IMG/VR virus record: IMGVR_UViG_3300005530_000048
Span: 1-41,911 of that record
Origin: a virus
Strand: one strand, 5' to 3'
DNA: 41,911 bases
Numbering within the stretch: position 1 is the first letter of the stretch; each line of letters starts with the position of its first letter. The notes under the pieces are model-generated. The model was not told the origin of the DNA. It worked only from the letters and a program-made list of their open reading frames with translations, and searched no databases. Position numbers and translations under genes: made by a program. Positions 8,529-18,074 of the stretch are shown in pieces.

Positions 8529-10414
8529 CAGAAGTCCTCCCCGGATTCGCTGATACTGACACCAGTGCTCCAGCTGACCGACTGGCTGCCCGAGCTGCTG
8601 GCCGTGGCGCCGATGTGCACCGCGTTCATCGCGGACGCGGCGAGTTGCGACTGCACGAGGGCGAGGGTCTTCTTGATCTCGATCATCACGGTTGTGATGT
8701 AGCGCAGTTGTTCGAACGACGCTTCCGAGCGCTTGAGCGAGGTTTCAACGATGGCCTGCTCCTGCGCCAGATTGAGTTGGAAACGGCGATTGTCGTACTC
8801 GCCCGCGGCGACAGCCGTGCCGACTTGGCCCTTGTAAACCTCGACCTGCGCTTGCAGTGCGTCTTTCACCGCACCGACGCGCGCCATCTCGGCTTTGAGT
8901 TGCTCTTCGAACAGTTGGACCTTCCCGCGCCATGCGTCGAGCGCCATCTTGTTCTGTTCGATCTTGAGCTGTGCCGCGTGCACTTTGGTCTCTTCACCCA
9001 TCGACCACGCTTGCACGCGCGAGCCGAAAGCACGGGCCGAGGTGTCGTAGAACTGCACGACGCCAAGTTGCGCGTCGGTCTGCGCCTTGTAACCCTGCCA
9101 CTGAGAAGTCTGCGCTTCGATCTGCGCGCGAAACGCACCAACCTCAGCACTATAGGCTTCCACCTTCGATACGTTGATGCGACTGATCGATTCAGTCGCC
9201 GCGACCTGTGCGCGATAGACCTCGACCATCGTATTGATGCCCTGCAGCTGCGCGGTGTAGAGCTGAACCTTCTGCATGTTCAACTCGCCGCGGATGCGCA
9301 GCGCTTCGATCTCGATGCGATATACCTCGGCCTGTGCAAGCGCGGCCTGGATGCGGTCGCGGAACACCGCGGCCTTGACTCCGTACGCCTGCACCTCGGC
9401 GTTGTATTCGGCAAGCCGGGTTTGGAAGATCTGCACCGCGACGTCGAGCGCGAACTTGGCCGCGTTGAACTGCATTTCCGTTTCGGAGACATGCAGCTGG
9501 ATCAACTGACCTTCGAGCTGGATGCCGCCGGAGACGGCGGCGCGCAGGTTCTCAATTGCGACCTGCTGATCCTGCACGTACACGTCGCGGTTCGTGCCCG
9601 CGCGCGTCAGTTGCGCCTTGTCGTGCGCGATGGCGATCCGATCGATCAGCAAGCCAGGCGGCTCGTCGAAACCACGGGAGCCGAACTCCGCGTAAGTCTG
9701 GTCGACGGCCCGGGCCTCTTCGCGGTTGGCCGCTTCAAACGCACGGTTGCGCAGGGCAGTTGCCACGGCCTGCGGCAGCACGAAGTCGCCATCCATCATG
9801 GCCGACAGCGTGGACTTCGTCTTGTCGAGCAGGCTGTCGACATACGGTTCGGGGGCGAACGAGAAATTCTCGTCCGGCGCGACCGCGCTGAACACTGGAG
9901 CCAGTTCGTCGAACGTCGGAATGTCCAACGTCGGCATGTCCGGAACCGGCAACGCATCCAGTGCGGGGATCTCAGGCAGTACGTAGTCGGGCGCTACCGG
10001 AAGCGTCGGGTCTACCAACGTCGGCGCAGCACCTGGAGCGGTAAGCGTCGCGAGCTGCGGCACCGCTGGCGGCATGTAGACGGGCGCTGCGACATCAAAC
10101 GTAGGTGCCGCAGTCGTCGAGATAGCAGGAGCGTCGAGCGAAGGCGGCTGCACGGGCAGCGGCGGCGAGTTGAACTGGAGCGCAGCCGTCGGTACTTGCG
10201 GCGCTGTGGGTGCGACGAATCCGGGGAGCGCGAGCTGCGGGTCGAATGTGGCGTCGAACGTGACGGGCGTAATCGGTACGTCCGTCAGTGTGCCCACCAA
10301 CTGCTGCGCCTGCGCAAACGCCTGCAGGGCGATCTGCGACCACTTGCCGTACGCGTTGTTGACGATGCCGAACGCGTCCTCGGTGCCAAGCGGATAGACG
10401 AGCGGTGCGGTCAT
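8528..10414 (-). CDS. Long helical/coiled-coil structural protein
   Basis: The product is 628 aa. Residues about 40-180 are Pro/Ala/Thr-rich and apparently unstructured (many APxxxPP units). Residues about 190-600 are almost wholly helical, rich in Ala, Gln and Glu with heptad-like spacing, and likely form a long coiled coil. The C-terminus is Ser/Gly-rich and ends in SESGEDF. The ATG at 10414 overlaps the upstream stop by one base and follows GGAGAG. No enzyme motif is seen. A Pro-rich head plus a long coiled coil suits an elongated tail, needle or ejection component, but the exact part cannot be told from sequence. Confidence 0.7.
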   Translation of the reverse strand: MTAPLVYPLGTEDAFGIVNNAYGKWSQIALQAFAQAQQLVGTLTDVPITPVTFDATFDPQLALPGFVAPTAPQVPTAALQFNSPPLPVQPPSLDAPAISTTAAPTFDVAAPVYMPPAVPQLATLTAPGAAPTLVDPTLPVAPDYVLPEIPALDALPVPDMPTLDIPTFDELAPVFSAVAPDENFSFAPEPYVDSLLDKTKSTLSAMMDGDFVLPQAVATALRNRAFEAANREEARAVDQTYAEFGSRGFDEPPGLLIDRIAIAHDKAQLTRAGTNRDVYVQDQQVAIENLRAAVSGGIQLEGQLIQLHVSETEMQFNAAKFALDVAVQIFQTRLAEYNAEVQAYGVKAAVFRDRIQAALAQAEVYRIEIEALRIRGELNMQKVQLYTAQLQGINTMVEVYRAQVAATESISRINVSKVEAYSAEVGAFRAQIEAQTSQWQGYKAQTDAQLGVVQFYDTSARAFGSRVQAWSMGEETKVHAAQLKIEQNKMALDAWRGKVQLFEEQLKAEMARVGAVKDALQAQVEVYKGQVGTAVAAGEYDNRRFQLNLAQEQAIVETSLKRSEASFEQLRYITTVMIEIKKTLALVQSQLAASAMNAVHIGATASSSGSQSVSWSTGVSISESGEDF

Positions 10415-11538
10415 CAGACTCTCCGGCTAAGCAGCATGGGCAACACGACGACGTCGTGCAGTTCGAAACGGCTGGCGTCCGCGCTGTTGTCCAGCTCGAA
10501 CTGCCAGTAAACAGCCTGGGTGCCACGGCCGATCTGCACGCGGTTCTCGCGCGGCGCACTGGCCGGCTTGGCAACCATCTTGTAGCTGTACTCGACTTTG
10601 GCGCCCTCTGGTGACGTCGTGCAGACGCGCAGGCACAACGTGCCATCCGAGGTGTAGCCGAGATAAGCGCGGTCCATGCGCTTCAGTTGGCGCGCGCCAA
10701 AGTCCAACAACCCTGTGCGGACCTTGGCATAAATCGCGCTGCCGGCGTCCGTGTCCCCTTCGAGGATGTACACGCCGGCGGGACCCGCCCCATACAACGA
10801 TTCGTTGATCTGGGCGAAGCTGTTGAATGCGTAATCTACATACTGGCTTACGGCGCGCGTCTGCGTCGTCATCACGAACGCCGACCACGTGTCCTGGTCC
10901 GAGTATATGGTTACGCCGAGCTGCATGCCATCGGCGATCGCCTGCCGGATCTGCGCCGTGAAAGACACCGTATCGGCGAGTGCCACCCCGTCGCTGACGA
11001 AGCCGAACAACAACGCGCGTGGAGTCGTCACGTCCGTCACGGACCAACTGTCGAACAGCTCGGCGATATGCAGCGCCGTTGCTTCGATCGCAGCCGCGAT
11101 GTCCATGCTGGAAGTGATGGTGCCTCGTTGCGCTGCAACGATCGCGTCGTGGATAGCAAGCGCCATCGTGATGGCGACGCGCGAATCCACAGTCTGCGAA
11201 AACGCACCATGGAGTTTTAGCGCGTCGATGACGGTGCGGGCGTACTGCGCAGCTCCGCTTGGGGCGCCGCTCAGTGAGAATGTGTCGCTGATCAGCGCGC
11301 GGTACAGCGCCAAAGTGGCGTCCGCGAACGCCAGTTCGTCGTTGATCGTTTGCAGCGCCCGCAGAAGCGCAGATACCCCATCACCCGTCTCCAGCGCGTC
11401 CGCCAGGACATGCGTCCAGGTAGCTTCCTGCGACGTTGCCACCTGCAAGCCGTCGGTAACGCTCCCAAGGATCGGCCCCTGGCTGGAGCCAGTGACCAAC
11501 GGGATCGTGCCGCTGCCGGTAGCAGTTATGGCTGCCAT
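10414..11538 (-). CDS. Phage tail-region structural protein
   Basis: The product is 374 aa. The N-terminal two thirds hold loosely repeated units of about 40 residues, each with a (V/I)xDxLxLxG-like core, ending near residue 230. The C-terminal 120 residues are beta-rich and end with IGRGTQAVYWQFEL and a final LLSRRV. This ending, GRG...YWQFEL...D...VLP, is familiar from structural proteins of many podo- and siphophages, from memory. The ATG at 11538 overlaps the previous stop (TAATG). The protein probably belongs to the tail or adhesion apparatus; it has no visible enzyme signature. Confidence 0.65.
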   Translation of the reverse strand: MAAITATGSGTIPLVTGSSQGPILGSVTDGLQVATSQEATWTHVLADALETGDGVSALLRALQTINDELAFADATLALYRALISDTFSLSGAPSGAAQYARTVIDALKLHGAFSQTVDSRVAITMALAIHDAIVAAQRGTITSSMDIAAAIEATALHIAELFDSWSVTDVTTPRALLFGFVSDGVALADTVSFTAQIRQAIADGMQLGVTIYSDQDTWSAFVMTTQTRAVSQYVDYAFNSFAQINESLYGAGPAGVYILEGDTDAGSAIYAKVRTGLLDFGARQLKRMDRAYLGYTSDGTLCLRVCTTSPEGAKVEYSYKMVAKPASAPRENRVQIGRGTQAVYWQFELDNSADASRFELHDVVVLPMLLSRRV

Positions 11539-11981
11539 TACTGACCGATCGCCAACTGGTAGGAATTGATGGAGAACGTGTCGCCGCTGACGAGCGCAGT
11601 ATTACTTGCTGTCAGATCGAACGTGGCGTCGATGCCCACGGTGCCCTGCACCCTGTAATTGCCTGTCGCCGATACCGCTTGCCCCGTATCTGATCCTACG
11701 CAGAGACGATAGAACGTCGCGGTGCCGCTGGCGACCGCCGTACCGCTCCAGGTCTCGGAGGTATTTTTCTGCAGCACGCCGTTGACAACTGTAGTGTCGA
11801 ACGACACGCCGGTACTTCCGTTCTTGACGGTCACCAATGAGACACAGGTACCGTCTATGGCAGCATCCGCGTCCGCGGGCACTGGTCCTGAAAACACGTA
11901 GATCGTGGCCAGGTTCAATAGATTCAGCAGGCGGTCGTTGACCAGCCATGCGTTCTTGAGATACACACTGAAATGGATCAT
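11538..11981 (-). CDS. Small beta-rich virion protein
   Basis: The product is 147 aa. It is Thr/Ser/Val-rich, lacks charged helices, and is predicted to be mostly beta strand after a short N-terminal segment containing LLNLLNLATIYVFSG. There is no signal peptide. The ATG at 11981 lies one base after the stop of the 916-aa gene, with AAGGTGG upstream. Small beta-sandwich proteins in this position are commonly tail or decoration components, but the family was not recognised and no more specific role is supported. Confidence 0.65.
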   Translation of the reverse strand: MIHFSVYLKNAWLVNDRLLNLLNLATIYVFSGPVPADADAAIDGTCVSLVTVKNGSTGVSFDTTVVNGVLQKNTSETWSGTAVASGTATFYRLCVGSDTGQAVSATGNYRVQGTVGIDATFDLTASNTALVSGDTFSINSYQLAIGQ

Positions 11982-11982
11982 T

Positions 11983-14733
11983 TCATGCCACCTTCGCGAA
12001 CATCATCCAATCGCCGTCGGGCAGCGACACGCTCGAAAACGCTTTGCCGCCGCGGGGAAGCAACTGCGCGGCCGTACCGCTGGTACTGCTACCGATATCG
12101 CTCAACTTGCTCTCGCAGCCGCAATCCGTATCGGAAGGCTCGGCCGAGAAGTAAAAGGTGGCTTCTGGCTGCGGCGACACTTGGTAGCCGAACACGTGCT
12201 CGCCGAAACGCTCGGCGAACATTCCTTGCACCTGAGCGCTCGCCGCGAGCGGCAAGTACGCAAACGCGAGAGTCGAACCGCCTGCCAGTCCGCAGGGATA
12301 ATCCAGGTACCAGATAGCGCCGTCCGGATTCGGATACCACTCCGTGGATTGCACGACACCTTCGCGCATCAGCATCACGCCGCACACATCGTTGGTCGTG
12401 AAGTTCTGGCACGGAAAACCGGCCGCCAACGACACGGTCGTACTACCGTCATTCGAGGGCGCGGAAAACCGCGGACGAAACAGCTTGACTGCGAAGGTCG
12501 CGCTCAAAACGTCCAGGACCAACGCCTGGTCTGGGCGTTGATTCAGGCTTCCCGTCTGCAGTTCGCACCCAACCAATACCCGGTTCGCGAGGTCCGACAG
12601 ATGCGCGACCGTTGCATCGCCGGTACCGAAATAGGTGTAATTGGCATACGTCGAATAGTACCTGTACGCGCCGTTCGCGACGGTTGTAGACGCGTAGAAC
12701 ACCACGCCTTGGCCCACCGTCGCGTCGGCGCCGTACGCGTAGATCAGCCGATTCTGATCGTCATAGTCGACCGCCAGCGGCGATGCGAAGGTTTCTTGAA
12801 ATGGGTAGGCCCAAACGTCGTTCGAATCCGGGACCGACGTACCGATCGCCTTGACATCAGCGGTCGCCCCCGCGGTGTAGTCGTGGAAGGTGGTTTGCGT
12901 TTCCAGTGCAGGGGGCGCGCCGTCGGACGCCTGGCCGATCGAGAACACCAACTCCACGGCCCGCGACACGTGCCCCGTCAGGGTGATGAACAACATGCCG
13001 TTGAGGTACGTGGAATAGTCGACCTGCGAGCCGTAATCCCGCAGGCAAACGGCACGCGAGCCGTCCCGGCTGAATCGCCATACCGAGTTGTACTTCAGCG
13101 AATTGGCGCTGGCTGAGCCCGACGTCCAACCCGCGCTCGGCGCCGGCATCGATCCAAGATCGATCTGATCGCCCCCTCGCCATGCCCATGTGTCCGTGGT
13201 ATCGGTACCACAGATCGTGTTCTCGGGCGCCAAACGCAACCCGCGCTTGCGGGGCACGTCGCACCACCATACGCGCAGGTAACGCGTAAACCCCTCGGTC
13301 TGCGTATCGGTGGGTTGATCTTCTGGATGGTGTACCAGCGTGATCAGGCGGTCGATGGACCGATCGTTCTGGTCCTTGTATGTGTGAACGCACGCACCCC
13401 ATACGAGGCCGCCGTTGGGCGCCAGCGCAATGGATCGTCCGCGGCAGTAAATGTGTCGCCCCATCGCAAGGTCGTACAGCGCAGGATCACTGGTCGTATT
13501 GCGCCGATACTTCAACCAGCAGTCCCCGTTCGTAGCCGTGAAAGTCCCCGTGGGCAACAGCGGGAGCGTCGCCTGATTGGCATAGTCCCACTGGCACGGG
13601 AATGTTTCCCATGCCAAGTTCAGGCTGGCGAAGTTGTGCCAGCTTATCGGTGGCAGATCCGCATCCTTGCCCTGCCAGTTCGCGTTGCCCGCCTCGATCC
13701 AACGATCGCGCGCCGTAAAGGTGGCGACCATGAATCCGCCACGATAGCCCGTGTCAAGCAGAGCGCACTTACCGGAAAAGGTAGTAACCGGATTACCGTC
13801 AGTCTGAGTCCACGCCTGCACGAACTGGGTGGCTGTAGTGCCAATCGAGCGGCCTTCTACCGTCTGAAACATCGCGGTGCGATCAAAAGCCGGAAACGTT
13901 GCACCTGCGAAGTCACTCGCGTAGCCCTCCTTGCTTGTTCGCTCGGCCGCCGTACGGTAGGTCGTTGGGTACAAGGAGCTGCTGTCCTGCACGGTACCGG
14001 CAGTGAAAAAAATCGTGGTCGCAATCTCAGCCACGCGCGCATAGCCGCGGAGTCCTTGCACGAACTTGCTGGCGCCGTCTGGACGTGCATCGTTCACTGC
14101 GTCCAGAAGTGCCAGTTCAACTTCGGCGCTATCCTGCGAGTAGTGATGCACAAACGGAGTCAGTTCCAGCCGCCATGCGCCCCACGTCTTCGGAGCGCGC
14201 GAGTCCGGGTTGGCCTGCGTGTCCAGCAGCGTGGGACCGCCTTTGACTTCGAACATCAAAGGCGTCGGGATCTCCGTCTCGCGCGGGTACCCCGCGTTCT
14301 CGTCCGGGCTCAACAGCACTTCGCCACATGGCCCCCCCGCGGTCCAGCGCTTGCGCGCAAGCCCCGGTGACAGATTGGTCTTGGCCTGTGGATCGTCGCC
14401 GTCGGCGACAATGGGCAAGCCGACCCCGAACGTCGCGTCCGTCCAGGCTGGATACACCACGAACCCACGCGGTACCCACAAGTCGGCAAGCAGTTGCGGC
14501 GTCTCGGGCGGCGCAGCCTTGGGTACGTCGACAACTACGCGCTTCGTGCCGTTGTTGATTTGCGCTTCGATGGTCGTGCCATCCGCCATCTTGCGCCGCA
14601 TCTTGTACGTCTTGAGTCCCGCGAACGCCGCGGCTTCCTCTACTGTCGACAGCAACCTCCGCGCAGTCGCCAGATGCCACGAAGTCGCGCCATCTGAAGC
14701 GATTACCTGGCTGTCGCCGGGACCGTTCGCCAT
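11983..14733 (-). CDS. Large beta-rich tail protein
   Basis: The product is 916 aa. Residues 1-60 are helical and contain a MRRKMADGTTIEAQ strand pair; most of the rest is beta-rich, with many Trp and Tyr residues and repeated short Gly turns. This suits a large surface or tail protein. No Asp-box, lyase or peptidase signature was found. The ATG at 14733 follows the upstream stop after one base. It lies among the tail genes, downstream of the connectors and nozzle, so a role in the tail hub or attachment is likely. A specific homolog was not recognised. Confidence 0.7.
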   Translation of the reverse strand: MANGPGDSQVIASDGATSWHLATARRLLSTVEEAAAFAGLKTYKMRRKMADGTTIEAQINNGTKRVVVDVPKAAPPETPQLLADLWVPRGFVVYPAWTDATFGVGLPIVADGDDPQAKTNLSPGLARKRWTAGGPCGEVLLSPDENAGYPRETEIPTPLMFEVKGGPTLLDTQANPDSRAPKTWGAWRLELTPFVHHYSQDSAEVELALLDAVNDARPDGASKFVQGLRGYARVAEIATTIFFTAGTVQDSSSLYPTTYRTAAERTSKEGYASDFAGATFPAFDRTAMFQTVEGRSIGTTATQFVQAWTQTDGNPVTTFSGKCALLDTGYRGGFMVATFTARDRWIEAGNANWQGKDADLPPISWHNFASLNLAWETFPCQWDYANQATLPLLPTGTFTATNGDCWLKYRRNTTSDPALYDLAMGRHIYCRGRSIALAPNGGLVWGACVHTYKDQNDRSIDRLITLVHHPEDQPTDTQTEGFTRYLRVWWCDVPRKRGLRLAPENTICGTDTTDTWAWRGGDQIDLGSMPAPSAGWTSGSASANSLKYNSVWRFSRDGSRAVCLRDYGSQVDYSTYLNGMLFITLTGHVSRAVELVFSIGQASDGAPPALETQTTFHDYTAGATADVKAIGTSVPDSNDVWAYPFQETFASPLAVDYDDQNRLIYAYGADATVGQGVVFYASTTVANGAYRYYSTYANYTYFGTGDATVAHLSDLANRVLVGCELQTGSLNQRPDQALVLDVLSATFAVKLFRPRFSAPSNDGSTTVSLAAGFPCQNFTTNDVCGVMLMREGVVQSTEWYPNPDGAIWYLDYPCGLAGGSTLAFAYLPLAASAQVQGMFAERFGEHVFGYQVSPQPEATFYFSAEPSDTDCGCESKLSDIGSSTSGTAAQLLPRGGKAFSSVSLPDGDWMMFAKVA

Positions 14734-14734
14734 G

Positions 14735-15313
14735 TCACGCCGCGGACACTGTCAGTACGTACTCGACAGTTATCTTGCTGCCGACGTTGAGCGTGTTGCT
14801 CACACCGAACAGCCCTGCGGCGCCGAGCGATCCCGTGGTGGCGCCTTTGGCAGATGCTGTCAAAAGCCCGGCGCCGAGGAGCGTGGCGGGCGAACCGGCG
14901 ACGGTAAACACGGCGGGCGCGACGACGTTTTGCACGACCTGAGCCGTCGGAGACGCGTCGGGCGTCCATACCTGCCGGGCGGATTCGCTGTAGCCGGTGT
15001 ATTCGCCCTGTACGGATGCGAACGTCGCTGCGGTCAGCGTACTGGTCGGCGTCACGTTGTTCGTGAACGGTGCGAGGTACCACGGGGTCGGCTGCGCGCC
15101 TTGCACGAATGCAGCGGCCAACATCAAGTTGATGCCTTCGTTGGCAGCGGCGTTGTCGCCCCAGTGCATCGGGCCGTCGTCGACCTTGATGCCGAATACG
15201 CCGCCGACAGTTACGTTGGCGCCGGGAAGATACACACCTTGGGGCGACAGCTCGTACTTGAAGGTATCGAGCGCCTGGGCCAGCTCCTTGCGGAGGATCG
15301 CGGAAAGTTGCAT
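14735..15313 (-). CDS. Structural protein of the head-tail region
   Basis: The product is 192 aa from the ATG at 15313 (MQLSAILRK). An in-frame ATG at 15325 would add four residues and overlap the zinc-ribbon stop; neither start has a clear Shine-Dalgarno, so coupling to the upstream gene is likely. The pattern VTPT..LTAA.FA....E..GY......W at residues about 75-110 and the GAGLLTASAKGATTG segment near 160 recur, from memory, in phage structural proteins of unassigned location. The fold appears beta-rich. Function is otherwise unknown. Confidence 0.65.
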   Translation of the reverse strand: MQLSAILRKELAQALDTFKYELSPQGVYLPGANVTVGGVFGIKVDDGPMHWGDNAAANEGINLMLAAAFVQGAQPTPWYLAPFTNNVTPTSTLTAATFASVQGEYTGYSESARQVWTPDASPTAQVVQNVVAPAVFTVAGSPATLLGAGLLTASAKGATTGSLGAAGLFGVSNTLNVGSKITVEYVLTVSAA

Positions 15314-15318
15314 GTCAG

Positions 15319-15486
15319 TCACCATTTGTTTTTCGGACAGTGCCCGCGGGTGGAACGAACCTTGCTCTTGATGGGGCACCCGCACTCCCCGCAGATTTCT
15401 ACACGTACCAACGGCAGCACTTTCTTGTACTCGCAAGTACTACAAACGTCGTAACGCCGGCGCTCTTCTCCCTGTTCCTGACTCAC
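15319..15486 (-). CDS. 55-aa zinc-ribbon protein
   Basis: This short gene fills the gap between two structural genes. The GTG at 15484-15486 overlaps the upstream stop (ATGTGA) and has GGAGG six bases before it. The stop at 15319-15321 lies just before the next gene. The product has CSTC at residues 15-18, CGECGC at 32-37 and HC at 49-50, a treble of cysteine pairs expected to bind one or two zinc ions, with a basic C-terminus. Similar tiny zinc ribbons sit among the late genes of many phages, from memory, and their function is unresolved; a structural or assembly role is possible. The cysteine spacing, start signal and tight packing make it a convincing real gene. Confidence 0.8.
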   Translation of the reverse strand: MSQEQGEERRRYDVCSTCEYKKVLPLVRVEICGECGCPIKSKVRSTRGHCPKNKW

Positions 15487-16754
15487 ATCGTGCCTCCGCC
15501 CGCGTCTATGACTTTGGCAGTGACGTAATCACCTACGGTCAAGACCGACGGCCGGCTGCCGCGGCCCGCCGCGATGTACCGGCTATCGCCGTCTTTCTGG
15601 AAGAACGTCGCCGCCATCGCGGCGAATTGCGGATACGCGAATTTGGTATGCAGCGGCACAGCCGTTCCTTGCACGCCTGCTGTAGGAACACCCGTTTTGT
15701 CGACCCAAACGGGTGACCACGTCGTGACGCCTTCGATCGCCAGCGCGTCTGGAGACACCATCGCCATCGATCCCGGCACGACTCCGATGTGCGCGAGCAC
15801 CGTCAACGTCGCTTGTTCCAACGACTCGCCTTCGAATTTGTACGCACGCGCATCCGTACCGATGTACATCAAAAATGCCGTCGCGTCCGCAGCCGCGACC
15901 ATCGTGATCGTTGCTGGCAGCGACGCAAAATTCGTCGCGTACCGGTACAGACCGTACCGCATGGGCTCAGACCATACGAGCCGGCGGTCGACTGCGCCGA
16001 TGAGCCGTCCGTGCTTTAGCTGCGGATAGCGCATCGGTGGCACCGGTCGCATGAAATTGGTATCCAGGCGACGCCCGCGTGGCGTCGCCACCACCATGTA
16101 CGTCGAGCCCGGAACAACTGACCCCGCGTATTGCAGCTCCTGGCCGTTGGCGGTCGTCACATACACGCGCACTTCGGTAACGTTGAAGTCGACAGCGGTA
16201 GGTACGCTGACCGTAATGCCGCCGCCGGCCAAGACGTCCACTGACTTGAGCGCCGTGGCGCCCCCCTCTTCGCCGTCAGAATTAACGAACGTCGCGGAGA
16301 CCGAGTATGCCCCTGCATCCATGCCGCCCGCGGACAGCGCCGCAACTGCGATATTGGACGGGGTTTCAACCCCCCACGCGCGCGCGTCGCCGGCGAGCGT
16401 GACTTTTCCGCACACGTTGCCGTCGGACCAATAAACGCCGATCGGCGTCATGCAGTAATGCACGTCGCCTCCGGAGAGCCCGCTGGCCGCCTGCTCCAGA
16501 ACGCCCTCCGCAGTCAAGCTGTAGAGCTTGTCGCCCGCGGCGACAAGCGCGTACATAAAGCCCGGATGCGACCACAACGAATGGGCTCCGGGGAGCGCCG
16601 CGAACAGCGTGTACCCTTCGCGCCGTGAGACGACACCGTCATTTGAGATGTCGACGTTTACCGCCGCGCGCGCGTAGCCGGGCGGCAGCTTGGTTTCAGC
16701 CTGCCGGTTTGCGAGGCCCTTCGCGAAGCTGATCGGAACGGTCTTGTCCGCCAT
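15483..16754 (-). CDS. Tail nozzle / packaged-DNA stabilisation-like protein
   Basis: The product is 423 aa. The N-terminus (LANRQAETKLPPGYARAAVNVDI then a Gly-Val and RREGY) matches the opening of phage beta-propeller proteins that plug or extend the short tail, such as those acting like P22 gp10 or T7 gp12. This is family knowledge applied from the pattern, not from a search. The rest is beta-rich with repeated short blades and a central Ser/Val/Thr region near residues 160-220. It follows directly after the connector gene (5-nt gap), the usual position for a nozzle protein. Confidence 0.65.
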   Translation of the reverse strand: MADKTVPISFAKGLANRQAETKLPPGYARAAVNVDISNDGVVSRREGYTLFAALPGAHSLWSHPGFMYALVAAGDKLYSLTAEGVLEQAASGLSGGDVHYCMTPIGVYWSDGNVCGKVTLAGDARAWGVETPSNIAVAALSAGGMDAGAYSVSATFVNSDGEEGGATALKSVDVLAGGGITVSVPTAVDFNVTEVRVYVTTANGQELQYAGSVVPGSTYMVVATPRGRRLDTNFMRPVPPMRYPQLKHGRLIGAVDRRLVWSEPMRYGLYRYATNFASLPATITMVAAADATAFLMYIGTDARAYKFEGESLEQATLTVLAHIGVVPGSMAMVSPDALAIEGVTTWSPVWVDKTGVPTAGVQGTAVPLHTKFAYPQFAAMAATFFQKDGDSRYIAAGRGSRPSVLTVGDYVTAKVIDAGGGTM

Positions 16755-16758
16755 GGCG

Positions 16759-17460
16759 TCACCAAGAGAACTGCGCAGGCTGAACCGAACGCCGCATCCG
16801 CTTCGCTTCGTACTTCCGGTCCTCGGCGAGTCGGTAAAACTCGGACTCGAACTGCTCAGACCGCTTCGAATCGTAGGTATCGGAATCGTGCTTGGCGTAC
16901 GCCAGCTTCTTCATCCACAGAACGACAAGGTGCTTGTCCTCGCGCGTCGTGAACGGCAACGGCGAACCTGGCGCGAACGCGGGGATCGTGCTCGCGGTGA
17001 GGGTCAGGGTGTCGTTCGCCACCGGGATTGGCACCAGCCGCAGGTTGCCCGGCTTGTAATCGCGCAGATAGAACCGCGGCGAGCCCGTCTGTTGTTCCCA
17101 CTTGGTGCTGAACAGGATGAACGGCGAGTTGTAGTCGTCGTGGTAACTGAAGCCGCCGTCTGTGTTGCGCGGCTGCAGATAGCGGTTTGCGCCCTGCAGG
17201 TACGCATGCTCAATGTCCAGCACCGTCGTAGACCCCTGCAGCGGCACCAGGGGCTGGTTTGCCGTAACGGGCAGCTCAAACGTCTGGAATTGCACCAGCG
17301 TTTTTCGCGCAACGTATTCGACCGCGTCGGCGAGGTAATCATTGACCTCATCGATCTTCCACAATGCATCCGCGTCCGGCGTGTCGACCGGGCCGCGCAG
17401 CGGATCGTCTACATCGCTGCGGAACCGGTTGGTGACATCGTCGGACGTGATGAGGGCCAT
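16759..17460 (-). CDS. Head-to-tail connector/adaptor protein
   Basis: The product is 233 aa. The N-terminal 60 residues are helical (VTNRFRSDVDD, then WKIDEVNDYLADAVEYVARKT). A beta-rich middle contains FYLRDYKPGNLRLVPIP, and the C-terminus is helical (SKRSEQFESEFYRLAEDRKYEAKRM cut to its pattern: long charged helix). This helix-beta-helix plan is typical of ring-forming adaptor proteins that bind below the portal in podoviruses. The next gene downstream is the nozzle candidate. Family assignment is by pattern and position. Confidence 0.65.
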   Translation of the reverse strand: MALITSDDVTNRFRSDVDDPLRGPVDTPDADALWKIDEVNDYLADAVEYVARKTLVQFQTFELPVTANQPLVPLQGSTTVLDIEHAYLQGANRYLQPRNTDGGFSYHDDYNSPFILFSTKWEQQTGSPRFYLRDYKPGNLRLVPIPVANDTLTLTASTIPAFAPGSPLPFTTREDKHLVVLWMKKLAYAKHDSDTYDSKRSEQFESEFYRLAEDRKYEAKRMRRSVQPAQFSW

Positions 17461-17467
17461 CGGACCG

Positions 17468-18034
17468 TCAGGCGCTCTTGATGGCGGCGTTCAGAAGTGT
17501 CTGCTTCTGGGCCGCGAGGGAACGGCCGAGGATCGCGTCCGGGGCGACGCCCAGCGCTTCGGCATATTCCTTGACGCCGCTTGGCGTATTGAGCGACTGG
17601 ACTTCCAACACCGTTGCGAGCGCCTTGTGCGCAGGAAGTTGCTCTCCCTCGCTCTTGATCTGGCGGTACCGGTCCCAGTAGGTGTTGCGTTCGCTGGAGG
17701 TCAGCGACAGCCCAGTCGCCGCGTTGATCGCGGCTACCTTTGGCCGGCCGCCGCCGTCGAACTGCTCGACATCATTCATCTTCACGATGTCGTCGATGCA
17801 GCGCAACGCCAAGGCGTCGCGCAAGATCCCCGTCACGACGACCTTCTGCGGTGAAGCGTCGTTAGCCTCGTTGACCATGCCATCCTGTCCGTCAAGCGGC
17901 AGGATGTTGAACCCCATAGCCTCGGATACGACCTCGTCCGGCACCGAAACCGGCGTGTCCGGCGTGAACCGGATGCAATGACCCTGCTTCGTTCGCAGAG
18001 TGAAGTGACGCGAGCATTTCATCAGTACAGGCAT
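17468..18034 (-). CDS. Head-completion or minor virion protein, unknown
   Basis: The product is 188 aa from the ATG at 18034, which follows AGAGGAC; the longer open frame upstream crosses the terminator hairpin and is not supported. The N-terminus carries a basic beta segment with LMKCSRHFTLRTKQGH and then VSVPDEVVSEAMG. The C-terminal 100 residues are helical. Its place between the capsid genes and the connector suggests head completion. No family was recognised. It is the first gene after the hairpin at 18081-18107, so its expression may differ from that of the capsid genes. Confidence 0.65.
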   Translation of the reverse strand: MPVLMKCSRHFTLRTKQGHCIRFTPDTPVSVPDEVVSEAMGFNILPLDGQDGMVNEANDASPQKVVVTGILRDALALRCIDDIVKMNDVEQFDGGGRPKVAAINAATGLSLTSSERNTYWDRYRQIKSEGEQLPAHKALATVLEVQSLNTPSGVKEYAEALGVAPDAILGRSLAAQKQTLLNAAIKSA

Positions 18035-18074
18035 ATCGTCCTCTCGTGGCTGCTGTGAAAAGACGCGGCCATCA

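Noticed and set aside
8615-10510. Plus-strand 631-codon open frame
   Set aside because: Antisense to the coiled-coil gene; composition is Arg-heavy and it has no ribosome site.
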